DNA from: Thiomicrorhabdus sp033238645
Lineage (GTDB): Bacteria > Pseudomonadota > Gammaproteobacteria > Thiomicrospirales > Thiomicrospiraceae
DNA length: 64,000 nt
Direction of reading: 5' to 3'
NCBI GenBank assembly: GCA_033238645.1
Contig: BQXR01000001.1
Location: 186,001-250,000, forward strand
Positions 1 to 8,397 of the stretch are shown here, one piece after another (position 1 is the first letter of the stretch; each line of letters begins with the position of its first letter). Both the position numbers and the translations under genes were made by a program. The notes beneath the pieces were generated by a model. It made no database searches. It was given only the letters and a program-made list of their open reading frames with translations, and was not told where the DNA came from.

Positions 1-1
1 G

Positions 2-2482
2 GGTCAACCGCATAATCTTCTTAGGCATCCTGATGTACCAGAGGCTGTCTTTAAGGATTTTTGGGAAACCCTTAAATTAGGCAAGCCTTGGACACAAACA
101 GTAAAAAACCGTCGAAAGAATGGTGATCATTATTGGGTTATTGCAAATGCAACTCCAACATTTGAAAGCGGTGTTATAACAGGCTATATGTCCGTTAGAG
201 TACCTGCTACTGAAGCAGAAAAAAGAGTTGCAGAGCAAGCTTATAAAGAGATTGAAGCAGGTAAGATAAAACTGCGAAACGGTAATATTAAGAGTGTTAA
301 AGATAAAGTAAATATTGTCTTAAACTTTAACCTGTCACAAATCACTATTTTTCTATTACTACTATTAGTATTAACTGAATTATCCCCTGAGTTTTCTCCT
401 TCGTTGAGCGCCATTATTCCGAGCATTATTTTTGATATCTCGCAGGGAGTCATTGTTTTTTTGCTAATTTTTATGAGTCTAATGAATGAAAAGTATTTAG
501 GAGTCTTGAACAGTCACATCACTTATATTTCAGAGGGTGATTTTAGCCATAATATAGAAACTAAAGGGAACAGTCTAATTGCTAAAATTTTAGGGCGCCT
601 CAAGTCTCTACAGATTAAACTGGGTGCGGACTTTGATGATGTTAAGTACGCACTTAACGGTGCGAAACGTATTGAAAGTGCCTTAAATTCAACCACATCA
701 AATATCATGGTGGTAGATCGTTTTCGCAGTATTATTTTTATGAATAAATCTGTTATTACAATGTTGAAATCTATTGAAGGTGAGTTACAAAAAGTATTAC
801 CAAATTTTGATTGTGATAACTTACTTAGACAAAATATTGATGTTTTTCATCAATTCCCTGAGCATCAGGCAGGGCTATTAGAAAGTCTTAAAGAGACTTA
901 TAAGTCACGAATTTGTGCAGGCCCTCTTACTTTAGATTTGGTCGTAAACCCTATTTTTGATGACAACTCAAACCGTCTTGGAACGGTTGTTGAGTGGACA
1001 GATATGACCGAACAAATTGCTATCGAAGAGAATATTGATCAAATTGTAAAATCGGCTTCTAAGGGAACTCTGAGTAATAGAATTAAGCATGATAACCTTC
1101 ATGGATTTGAGAAGACACTCGCTATTTCTGTAAACGATTTATTAGAAGGTTTTGCTGGTATTACACAATCTATTAATGACATCCTATCTAGTATGAGTGA
1201 TGGTGATATGACAAGACGTATGACAGCAGATTCTGAAGGTGAACTTTTGGCCATGACATATGCGGTTAATAATGCACTGGATAAGATTGAGATCACTTTT
1301 GGACAGGTCAAACAGGGGGCCGGCAGTTTGGGAAGCATGTCAACTGAAGTGGCTGTTGCCAGTGAAGACTTAGCGCAAAGAACACATAAAGAGGCCGCTT
1401 CTATAGAGCAGACGGCAAGTAGCATGGAGGAGTTAACGACTACGGTACAGGGCACTGAGGAGAAGACTGATCAAGCCAATTCATTAGTCCATATCGCTTC
1501 TTTAGAAGCTGAAGAGGCGATTGTTGCAATGAGCCAAACATTGGAAGCGATGCAGGGCATTAGTAATGTGAGTAAGCAAATTGGTGATATTACAAGTGTG
1601 ATTGATAGCATCGCATTTCAAACCAATTTACTTGCACTCAATGCGGCTGTAGAAGCAGCAAGAGCGGGTGAACATGGTCGTGGATTTGCTGTAGTTGCGG
1701 GTGAAGTAAGAAGTTTGGCTCAAAAGTCAGCAGGTGCAGCAAAAGATATTTCTATTTTGATTGAGTCAACCACTAAACAAATTGAGAGTGGTACAGATAC
1801 AGTTGAGAATACCAATACTAAATTTAAAGTGTTAGTTGAAAAAATTAAAGAGGTTGAACACTTAGTTTCAGAGATTGCGCAGACCTCGGTAGAGCAAAAT
1901 CAGGGACTCAGTCTCATCAATTCAGCGATTATTGATTTAGACCAGATGACTCAACAGAATGCAACACTGGTTGAAGAGCTCTCTGCAACAGCGGGTAATA
2001 TGAAAGAAGAAGCTGTGCAGCAGACAGAGTTTATTAGTCGTTTTAAAATCACATCCGGGGTACAAAACTCTAAAGGAGGGGGGGTTGTCAATATAGACTT
2101 TGTGGATGCAAAAATAAAACATACAGCATGGATGACTAAGCTGGATCAGCTATTAGTAGGCCAACCCACTGATATAGATAGTGATTCGGCACGAAAGCCC
2201 AATGCTTGCCCTTTAGGTAAATGGTTATTTGGAGATGGCAAGAAGTATACTGAGCTAGCAAGTATGCAACAGTTGGTAAAATTACATGCTGAATTTCATG
2301 TATTAGTCGGTCAAGTTATTGATGCTTTCCATCTGGACGATATTGAGGAAGCCCATTCAGCAAAAGAGAATCTTAAGCATCTGTCGGTAAAACTGATTGA
2401 GTCCATTGAGGCGGTTGAAATTGATACACATCGTCATGAAAGAGAGGGGGCCATAAATGGTACCTTACTGACTACTTTTTAA
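2..2482 (+). CDS. Aer-like PAS chemoreceptor with C-terminal CZB domain (5' end outside window)
   Basis: The reading frame is open from base 2, so the gene is cut by the window edge and the ATG at 188 is not its start. The first 75 visible residues are the second half of an Aer-type PAS domain (RHPDVP, then KNGDHYW). Two hydrophobic segments follow near residues 112-126 and 138-160, then a second PAS-like region (about 225-345), a HAMP-like stretch, and the MCP signalling hairpin with the conserved tip FQTNLLALNAAVEAARAGE near residue 537. Residues about 703-783 form a chemoreceptor zinc-binding (CZB) domain with its His, CPLGKW and LHAEFH ligand motifs. By family it senses redox, oxygen or hypochlorite-type cues through PAS and CZB and controls CheA from the inner membrane. 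It lacks a C-terminal CheR-tether pentapeptide. The ligand is not inferable. Confidence 0.9.
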   Translation, partial: GQPHNLLRHPDVPEAVFKDFWETLKLGKPWTQTVKNRRKNGDHYWVIANATPTFESGVITGYMSVRVPATEAEKRVAEQAYKEIEAGKIKLRNGNIKSVKDKVNIVLNFNLSQITIFLLLLLVLTELSPEFSPSLSAIIPSIIFDISQGVIVFLLIFMSLMNEKYLGVLNSHITYISEGDFSHNIETKGNSLIAKILGRLKSLQIKLGADFDDVKYALNGAKRIESALNSTTSNIMVVDRFRSIIFMNKSVITMLKSIEGELQKVLPNFDCDNLLRQNIDVFHQFPEHQAGLLESLKETYKSRICAGPLTLDLVVNPIFDDNSNRLGTVVEWTDMTEQIAIEENIDQIVKSASKGTLSNRIKHDNLHGFEKTLAISVNDLLEGFAGITQSINDILSSMSDGDMTRRMTADSEGELLAMTYAVNNALDKIEITFGQVKQGAGSLGSMSTEVAVASEDLAQRTHKEAASIEQTASSMEELTTTVQGTEEKTDQANSLVHIASLEAEEAIVAMSQTLEAMQGISNVSKQIGDITSVIDSIAFQTNLLALNAAVEAARAGEHGRGFAVVAGEVRSLAQKSAGAAKDISILIESTTKQIESGTDTVENTNTKFKVLVEKIKEVEHLVSEIAQTSVEQNQGLSLINSAIIDLDQMTQQNATLVEELSATAGNMKEEAVQQTEFISRFKITSGVQNSKGGGVVNIDFVDAKIKHTAWMTKLDQLLVGQPTDIDSDSARKPNACPLGKWLFGDGKKYTELASMQQLVKLHAEFHVLVGQVIDAFHLDDIEEAHSAKENLKHLSVKLIESIEAVEIDTHRHEREGAINGTLLTTF

Positions 2483-2728
2483 AAGGGGTGTTCGTACGAG
2501 CCAAAAATAAGGCTTTTATAAAGAAGGGGACCGGTGCGAGTTCATTAGGGTTTCTCTTAAAAGCCAGTAGATAATAATATTTCGAGCTGGTTTTTTTTAT
2601 GCCTATTGAAGAGGGCTTAATGTTTTGTAAATATTAGTTTTACCCTAGAGGTATGCACCTTAATGATTAATATTTTATAGGGTATAACTAGGTGTTTAAG
2701 GCTGGAATGTTCTGTAGTCTCTGGGATA

Positions 2729-2762
2729 TTTTGTACCCTAAAGGGCATAAAAGCAGGGGGGG
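2729..2762 (+). repeat. CCCTAAAGGG hairpin element ending in G-tract motif
   Basis: The short inverted repeat CCCTAAAGGG is followed by CATAAAAGCAGGGGGGG. The same arrangement occurs at 37327-37362 and at the right window edge (63971-64000). The 3' part (AAGCAG plus G7) is a variant of the dispersed KOPS-like motif. Confidence 0.7.
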
Positions 2763-2789
2763 CTGATAACTTGAGCTACATTATCAGCC
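2761..2789. terminator. Perfect 9-bp inverted repeat between convergent genes
   Basis: GGCTGATAA and TTATCAGCC are separated by 11 bases, immediately after the G-tract. The position between convergent genes suggests a terminator for the cys operon, but no clean T-run follows on either strand. Confidence 0.4.
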
Positions 2790-2836
2790 ATATGGATTAT
2801 TTCTGCTTGTGAAACAATAGAACGGTGGAGCAGAGT

Positions 2837-3562
2837 CTACTGCACTAAATTTTTCTTAACGTAAGTGACAATATGTTCAACTGCTTGCTCCAAGGCTTCA
2901 TCTGCTTTAATGACAATATCTGGATTGCTCGGTTTATCATAATGGTCTTTAATTCGAGCCAAGTCTTCTACCTGTTCTATACCAAGACTCTCTATAAACT
3001 CAGAGTTTTCTCGGTTTTGACACTGTTCAGGTGTTAAATCAATATACACTTCAACATAATTTTCAGTCATGTTTTTAACGGCATCTCTTGACTCTTGATA
3101 GGGGGAGACAAAAGAGCAGATGGTAGAAACAGAGTGGCGTTGAAGTTTTTTGATTAAATAGCCAACACGTTTTAGGTGCATGATTCGATCATCTCGATCA
3201 TAGCCAGTCTCAGGTAATATTTCACGAACCTCTCGGTTATCGACTCTTTCTAATGGAATATGCAGCTGCTTTTCGAGTGATTCATAAACTCTATCGGCCA
3301 ATACTTTTTTACCACTTAACGGTAGGCCAATAATCCAAAGATTAAAGGGTTCAACACGTTTTTTTCCAAAAGTAATCTTCTGCCAGCCACGTTCATGTAA
3401 GTAGTAAAGAAAGATTTTAGCTGTTGTCTCTAGCAAACCAGCGGCGAGCGCTAAATCTAATCGTCCAAAAAATAGATAGACGATTATGATGGTTGTAGTC
3501 GTTGCTAGAAACCGCCAAGTGATCCCTTTTACAAGGGATCTTCTGCTGGTTTCAATATACAT
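2837..3562 (-). CDS. DUF2061 membrane domain fused to a degenerate APS-kinase-like domain
   Basis: The 241-residue protein starts with a DUF2061-type membrane domain (about 1-58, two hydrophobic segments) and continues as an adenylylsulfate kinase (CysC) homologue. Landmarks of CysC remain, such as the RVDNREVR region and FVSPYQESR near residue 151. The P-loop is damaged: residues 79-86 read GLPLSGKK where the family has GLSGSGKS/T, so the Ser/Thr that ligates Mg-ATP is replaced by Lys. It is the last gene of the cys operon and its ATG overlaps the cysN stop by one base. Because the operon's CysH looks like an APS reductase, PAPS synthesis may not be needed. The protein may anchor or regulate the sulfurylase rather than phosphorylate APS. 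This role is inference. Confidence 0.75.
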   Translation of the reverse strand: MYIETSRRSLVKGITWRFLATTTTIIIVYLFFGRLDLALAAGLLETTAKIFLYYLHERGWQKITFGKKRVEPFNLWIIGLPLSGKKVLADRVYESLEKQLHIPLERVDNREVREILPETGYDRDDRIMHLKRVGYLIKKLQRHSVSTICSFVSPYQESRDAVKNMTENYVEVYIDLTPEQCQNRENSEFIESLGIEQVEDLARIKDHYDKPSNPDIVIKADEALEQAVEHIVTYVKKNLVQ

Positions 3563-4998
3563 TAGCCAAGTACCTCTTCAATTGACTTAGTGCCCCATTC
3601 AGGGAAGTTCTTACGCACTAAAACGTTTAAGTCTTTTTCAAAATCGGAGTACTCTCTTAGAACCTTAGCTCCTTGAGATGCATTGGCTTTTTTGATCATA
3701 CCTGAACCAACTGTTGCATGGGTATGGCGATCAATAATAATGAAGCTTCCCAATACCTTATTTGCTTCATAGCTCTCAATAGGAATAGACTTGTTAAGGG
3801 ATAGATTACAAAGAGCAATATCATTTAACTGTAGGTTATCTGAATCACTTAGCTCAAGTGTATTAACATCAATCACATGCTCAATTGAGCTAATGTGCCC
3901 CGTTACTTTTTGAGAAGTATGTTTGATCAGATACTCTTTACCTAACTGAGCAGCTGATTCGTGCATCCAGACAATAGTTGCTTGAACTTCATCGGTAATG
4001 ACAGGTGCTTCTTCATCTGCTTTAACGATTAGATCTCCACGGCTGATATCTACTTCTGTTTCAGTGGTAAAAGTTACTGCCATTGGCGCAAAAGCACCAT
4101 TTATGGTTGCACCTTTTACAACTGTAGGCTCAATGATAGAAGCGATACGGGTGGTTTTATTGGATGGTAAAACTCGAATCTCATCCCCTACCTTAATGCT
4201 TCCCGAAGCGATGGTTCCAGCAAACCCTCTAAAATCAAGATTAGGACGGTTAACGTACTGAACAGGAAAACGGAAAGTTCCTTTAACTTCTTTTGGCGTA
4301 ATATCAATGTTGTCCAAAATAGTCATTAGTGGTCCGCCGGTATACCAAGGCGTATTAAGGCTGTTGTTAACAATGTTGTCACCATTCAGTGCTGAAACAG
4401 GAGCGAATACTGGATCCGTAATGCCTAAGCCTTTAGCAAACTCAATGTAATTTTTCTGAATCTCGTTATAACGAGCTTCATCAAAATCGATTAAATCCAT
4501 TTTATTAACCGCAACTAGGACATTCTTAATCCCTAATAAGCTAACAATATATGAGTGACGTTTAGTCTGCTCTTGTACACCATGGCGGGCATCAATTAGG
4601 ATGATCGCTAGATCTGCTGTTGATGCTCCCGTTGCCATGTTACGCGTATATTGCGTGTGGCCAGGCGTATCTGCAATAATAAACTTACGTTTTTCTGTTG
4701 AGAAAAAACGGTAAGCAACATCAATGGTAATCCCTTGCTCACGCTCACTTTGAAGGCCATCAACTAGCAAAGCCAAGTCGATACCATCACCTTGAGTTCC
4801 GACTTTTTTACTGTCATTTGCTACACTTTGTAGTTGATCTTCATAGATCATTTTTGCATCATAAAGCAGGCGGCCGATTAGGGTACTTTTACCATCATCA
4901 ACGCTCCCGCAAGTGATAAAACGTAGTAAATCTTTATTTTTGTGTGCTTCAAGATACTGTTCAATATCTTGTGCAATTAAGTCTGATTGATGTGACAT
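3562..4998 (-). CDS. cysN: Sulfate adenylyltransferase subunit 1 (GTPase)
   Basis: This 478-residue elongation-factor-like GTPase drives ATP sulfurylase, which makes adenosine 5'-phosphosulfate from sulfate and ATP with CysD. The G motifs are clear: GSVDDGKST (P-loop, near 32-40), DTPGHTQYTRNMATGAS (switch II region) and NKMDL, followed by EF-Tu-like beta-barrel domains. Length matches the family (E. coli 475). The gene overlaps cysD by one base upstream and the DUF2061/APS-kinase-like gene by one base downstream, so translation of the three is probably coupled. No separate CysC domain is fused to it. Confidence 0.97.
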   Translation of the reverse strand: MSHQSDLIAQDIEQYLEAHKNKDLLRFITCGSVDDGKSTLIGRLLYDAKMIYEDQLQSVANDSKKVGTQGDGIDLALLVDGLQSEREQGITIDVAYRFFSTEKRKFIIADTPGHTQYTRNMATGASTADLAIILIDARHGVQEQTKRHSYIVSLLGIKNVLVAVNKMDLIDFDEARYNEIQKNYIEFAKGLGITDPVFAPVSALNGDNIVNNSLNTPWYTGGPLMTILDNIDITPKEVKGTFRFPVQYVNRPNLDFRGFAGTIASGSIKVGDEIRVLPSNKTTRIASIIEPTVVKGATINGAFAPMAVTFTTETEVDISRGDLIVKADEEAPVITDEVQATIVWMHESAAQLGKEYLIKHTSQKVTGHISSIEHVIDVNTLELSDSDNLQLNDIALCNLSLNKSIPIESYEANKVLGSFIIIDRHTHATVGSGMIKKANASQGAKVLREYSDFEKDLNVLVRKNFPEWGTKSIEEVLG

Positions 4999-5909
4999 TA
5001 GAAGTATCCCTCTTTTTTCTTCTGTTCCATTGAGCCTGCTGAATCGCTATCTATTAAACGACCTTGTCTTTCTGAAGTAGTCGCTAACAGCATCTCTTGG
5101 ATAATTTCTGGTAGTGTGGTTGCCTCTGAATTAACAGCCCCTGTTAGTGGGTAACAACCCAATGTTCTAAAACGTACCGTCTCTTTTTTAGCATCTTTTA
5201 GTAGCTCTTCAGGGAAACGGTCATCATCCACCATTACTTTAACGCCATCTACTTCAGCGACTAAACGCTCTTTAGCGAAGTATAGATCTGGTACTGGAAT
5301 ACTCTCTAAATAGATGTATTGCCAGATATCTAATTCAGTCCAGTTAGACAGTGGAAATACACGGAAACTTTCGCCTTTACTATGTTCACAGTTGTATAAA
5401 CTCCATAGCTCTGGGCGTTGATTCTTAGGATCCCAGCGGTGGTTTTTATCACGGAATGAGAAGATACGCTCTTTTGCTCGACTCTTCTCTTCATCACGAC
5501 GTGCGCCACCTAAAACAGCATCAAACTTATATTTGTTTAATGCTTGTTTTAGACCTTGAGTTTTCATAATATCGGTATGCACTTTACTGCCGTGTGTAAA
5601 TGGACCGACATTGTTTGCTAACCCTTCAGGATTGCTATGAACGATTAGATCCATACCCACTTCCTTTGCACGTTTATCTCTAAAGGCAATCATCTCTTTA
5701 AATTTCCAAGTGGTATCCACGTGGACTAAAGGGAAGGGTGCCGTGCCTGGGTGAAACGCTTTCTGTACTAAATGAAGCATAACTGATGAATCTTTACCCA
5801 CGCTGTAAAGCATTGCTGGGTTATCAAACTCAGCTACAATTTCACGAATAATTTCGACGGATTCTGCTTCCAGTCGTTTTAAGTGGGTCAACCTATCCTG
5901 ACTAATCAT
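4998..5909 (-). CDS. cysD: Sulfate adenylyltransferase subunit 2
   Basis: The 303-residue catalytic subunit of ATP sulfurylase belongs to the PAPS-reductase/N-type ATP pyrophosphatase fold. It shows the PP-loop SVGKDSSVMLHL near residue 37 and GGARRDEEKSRAKERIFS further on, both typical of CysD. It forms APS together with CysN. The gene is separated from cysI by only two bases and overlaps cysN by one base within the minus-strand cys operon. Confidence 0.97.
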   Translation of the reverse strand: MISQDRLTHLKRLEAESVEIIREIVAEFDNPAMLYSVGKDSSVMLHLVQKAFHPGTAPFPLVHVDTTWKFKEMIAFRDKRAKEVGMDLIVHSNPEGLANNVGPFTHGSKVHTDIMKTQGLKQALNKYKFDAVLGGARRDEEKSRAKERIFSFRDKNHRWDPKNQRPELWSLYNCEHSKGESFRVFPLSNWTELDIWQYIYLESIPVPDLYFAKERLVAEVDGVKVMVDDDRFPEELLKDAKKETVRFRTLGCYPLTGAVNSEATTLPEIIQEMLLATTSERQGRLIDSDSAGSMEQKKKEGYF

Positions 5910-5911
5910 TT

Positions 5912-7666
5912 TTATACTCCTTCATGAAAGGCGAGACCGCCTTTTGATGCTTTAACAATGTTTTGTCTAATGACAAAATCACCAAAGTACTCGCCATCTT
6001 TTCGACCTTGAGCGTACTGCGTTAATAGCGGATCTAATTCTGCTAGGATCTGCTCTTCTGTTAAATTCTCTTTATATAACTTAGAGAGACGGTAACCTTC
6101 ATAATCGCCGCCTAAATACATGTTGTATTTACCTGGTAATTTACCGATAAAACCAATCTCACCCATGATTGAACGGCCACAGCCATTTGGGCAACCTGTC
6201 ATACGAATCTTGATATCATCATTTTCTAGGCCATTCTTCTCCAAAATTGGTGTGATTTTAGTGAGTAAAGATGGTAAATAACGTTCAGCTTCTGCCATTG
6301 CTAATGAACAAGTATTCAATGCAACACAAGCAATCGCATTTCTTTCCATACCCGTTAAGTGGCTTGCGTCTGTTGACTGATCAAAGTTCTTAACTAGGGC
6401 TTCAACTTTGGCTTTATTTGCTTTGGTAATACCAATCAATTGCATGTTCTGATTACCCGTTAAACGGAAGTCACAAACATCTAATTTAGCGATCTCAGCC
6501 AAAATATCTTTTTGTGCATAGTTCTCAAGGTTGGTAATTCGACCGCCTTCAATAAATAGTAGTAGGTGCCATAAACCATCTTTACTCTGGTGCCAACCGT
6601 AACGGTCAGAAGAGGTTGTAAATTGAGTCTCTCTTACCGCTTCTAGTGGTTTCTCTAAACGAGAATTAAGCTCTTCAATAAACCATTCAGTACCGTACTT
6701 CTCAACGGTGTGCTTGAAACGTGATAACTTACGATCATTACGGTTACCAAAGTCACGCTGTACACACATAATGTGTTGTGCCACATCGACAATCTGCTCT
6801 GATGGGCAGAAACCAATGGTGTCACCTAAGCGTGGGAAGGTATCTTCACGACCAAAGGTATGGGCTAACCCCCCCCCTATTGAAATATTAAATCCAACTA
6901 ATTGTCCTTTTTCTTCAACCGCGATAATACCGATATCGTTGATATAGACATCTACATCGTTATAAGGCGGAATGGCAATGGCAATTTTGAACTTACGTGG
7001 TAGATAGTGCTTACCGTAGATAGGTTCAATAATTTGTCCGCCACCAGCTACCAGCTTTTTATCATGGTCATCATCTAACCAGATCTCATGATAAGCACGA
7101 GTTGAAGGCAGTAGACGGTCTGCAATGGCATCTGCATATGGGAATACTTGATCATGGATCGTTGATAGACTCGGATCCTGAATACACATCACATTACGGT
7201 TGATATCACCACAGGTTGCAACACTGTCTAGTAGGGCTTTATCCATCGCTTGGATAGTTTTTTTCATATCAAACTTGATAATGCCGTGGAACTGTACTGC
7301 CTGACGTGTTGATAACTTAATAGTGCCATTACCGTAAGTGCGACTAATCTCATCACAAGCTAGCCACTGTTGAGCCGTTAGGTGGCCACCAGGTAGACGA
7401 ACACGGATCATGAATGAGTATGCAGGCTCAAGCTTTTTAGCTACACGTGCATTGCGTACATCACGGTCATCTTGCTGATAGCTTCCGTGGTACTTGATCA
7501 TCTGAATATCATCTTCATGGATCGCGCCTGTTAGTGGATCAGCAAATCCCTCTACCAGTGAGCCACGCAAGAAGTTACTGTTATCTTTTAAAATCTCAAT
7601 ATCGCTATCGTTGTCTGCTAGCTGGTTAAGAATTTTTGCAATGGGTACTTCGATTTTATTTATCAT
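5912..7666 (-). CDS. cysI: Sulfite reductase (NADPH) hemoprotein, beta subunit
   Basis: The predicted 584-residue protein carries the siroheme/[4Fe-4S] ligand pattern of sulfite reductase: one pair near ACVALNTCSLA and one in TGCPNGCGRS. With CysJ it reduces sulfite to sulfide using six electrons from NADPH. The frame stays open upstream to 7732 inside cysH, but the likely start is the ATG at 7666, which forms an ATGA overlap with the cysH stop and begins MINKIEVPIAK. A run of nine C on the plus strand (6869-6877) lies inside this gene. It is not preceded by the GAGCA core of the dispersed motif. Confidence 0.95.
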   Translation of the reverse strand: MINKIEVPIAKILNQLADNDSDIEILKDNSNFLRGSLVEGFADPLTGAIHEDDIQMIKYHGSYQQDDRDVRNARVAKKLEPAYSFMIRVRLPGGHLTAQQWLACDEISRTYGNGTIKLSTRQAVQFHGIIKFDMKKTIQAMDKALLDSVATCGDINRNVMCIQDPSLSTIHDQVFPYADAIADRLLPSTRAYHEIWLDDDHDKKLVAGGGQIIEPIYGKHYLPRKFKIAIAIPPYNDVDVYINDIGIIAVEEKGQLVGFNISIGGGLAHTFGREDTFPRLGDTIGFCPSEQIVDVAQHIMCVQRDFGNRNDRKLSRFKHTVEKYGTEWFIEELNSRLEKPLEAVRETQFTTSSDRYGWHQSKDGLWHLLLFIEGGRITNLENYAQKDILAEIAKLDVCDFRLTGNQNMQLIGITKANKAKVEALVKNFDQSTDASHLTGMERNAIACVALNTCSLAMAEAERYLPSLLTKITPILEKNGLENDDIKIRMTGCPNGCGRSIMGEIGFIGKLPGKYNMYLGGDYEGYRLSKLYKENLTEEQILAELDPLLTQYAQGRKDGEYFGDFVIRQNIVKASKGGLAFHEGV

Positions 7667-8388
7667 TGTTTTGTCCGTGTAATATGTAGGCCACATTCTT
7701 GTTTGGTGCTGCCTTGATTTTCCCACCACCAACGTCCTGCACGTTGATCTTCTCCTGGCTTAACTGCGCGAGTACATGGCTCGCAACCGATACTAGGGTA
7801 GCCCTTTAAATGCAGTGCATTAAAAGGCACGTCGTTTTGTTTGATATAGTCCCAAAGCGCATCTGTTGTCCAACTTAGCAGCGGGTTGAATTTAATCAGA
7901 TCTCGTTCTGCGTCATATTCAAAGAGTTGCATGTTCTGTCTAAAATCAGACTGCTCTTGACGGATACCTGTAATCCAAAGTTTGGCACCTTTTAAAGCAC
8001 GATTAAGTGGCTCAACTTTGCGGATGTAACAGCAGTTTTTCCGATTTTCAATCGACTCATAAAAACCATTTTCACCAACAGTTGCAACATACTCATTTAT
8101 GGCATCTTCACTTGGGCTATAACGCACAATCGTTTGATTGTATTTAGCTTCGGTTTCAGTGATGAGAGTAGATGTCTCCTTAAACAGACGTAAAGTATCT
8201 AAGGTAAACACTTTAATTGGCAGCTTGTCTGTAAAGATGGCATCGGTAATGACCTGATCTTCTAGGCCTAAGCTGCTTGAAAATACAAGGCGTTGGCCAG
8301 TAAAGTTCTCTTCAAGTTTGTTAAGTGACTCTGCTAAAGAGAGACCGATAAATAGATTGTTTAATTGTTTTACTTGTTGATTAGACAT
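7663..8388 (-). CDS. cysH: Assimilatory APS reductase (CysH family, Fe-S type)
   Basis: This 241-residue protein reduces activated sulfate to sulfite using thioredoxin or glutaredoxin. It has the CC pair at 119-120 and CxxC at 202/205 that ligate a [4Fe-4S] cluster in APS reductases, plus the C-terminal ECGLH (231-235) with the catalytic cysteine. E. coli-type PAPS reductases lack the CC/CxxC ligands. By established family rules this enzyme should use APS directly, bypassing APS kinase. It lies nine bases after cysJ and overlaps cysI by four bases (ATGA). Confidence 0.93.
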   Translation of the reverse strand: MSNQQVKQLNNLFIGLSLAESLNKLEENFTGQRLVFSSSLGLEDQVITDAIFTDKLPIKVFTLDTLRLFKETSTLITETEAKYNQTIVRYSPSEDAINEYVATVGENGFYESIENRKNCCYIRKVEPLNRALKGAKLWITGIRQEQSDFRQNMQLFEYDAERDLIKFNPLLSWTTDALWDYIKQNDVPFNALHLKGYPSIGCEPCTRAVKPGEDQRAGRWWWENQGSTKQECGLHITRTKQ

Positions 8389-8397
8389 ATCAAACTC

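Larger units (their letters stand above)
2483..2836. other. Convergent intergenic region, no gene
   Basis: No coding region is seen between the chemoreceptor and the convergent cys operon. A weak hairpin ending in a run of eight T (about 2565-2598) may terminate the chemoreceptor transcript. The rest holds a copy of the CCCTAAAGGG/G-tract element and an adjoining perfect inverted repeat, both listed separately. Confidence 0.5.
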
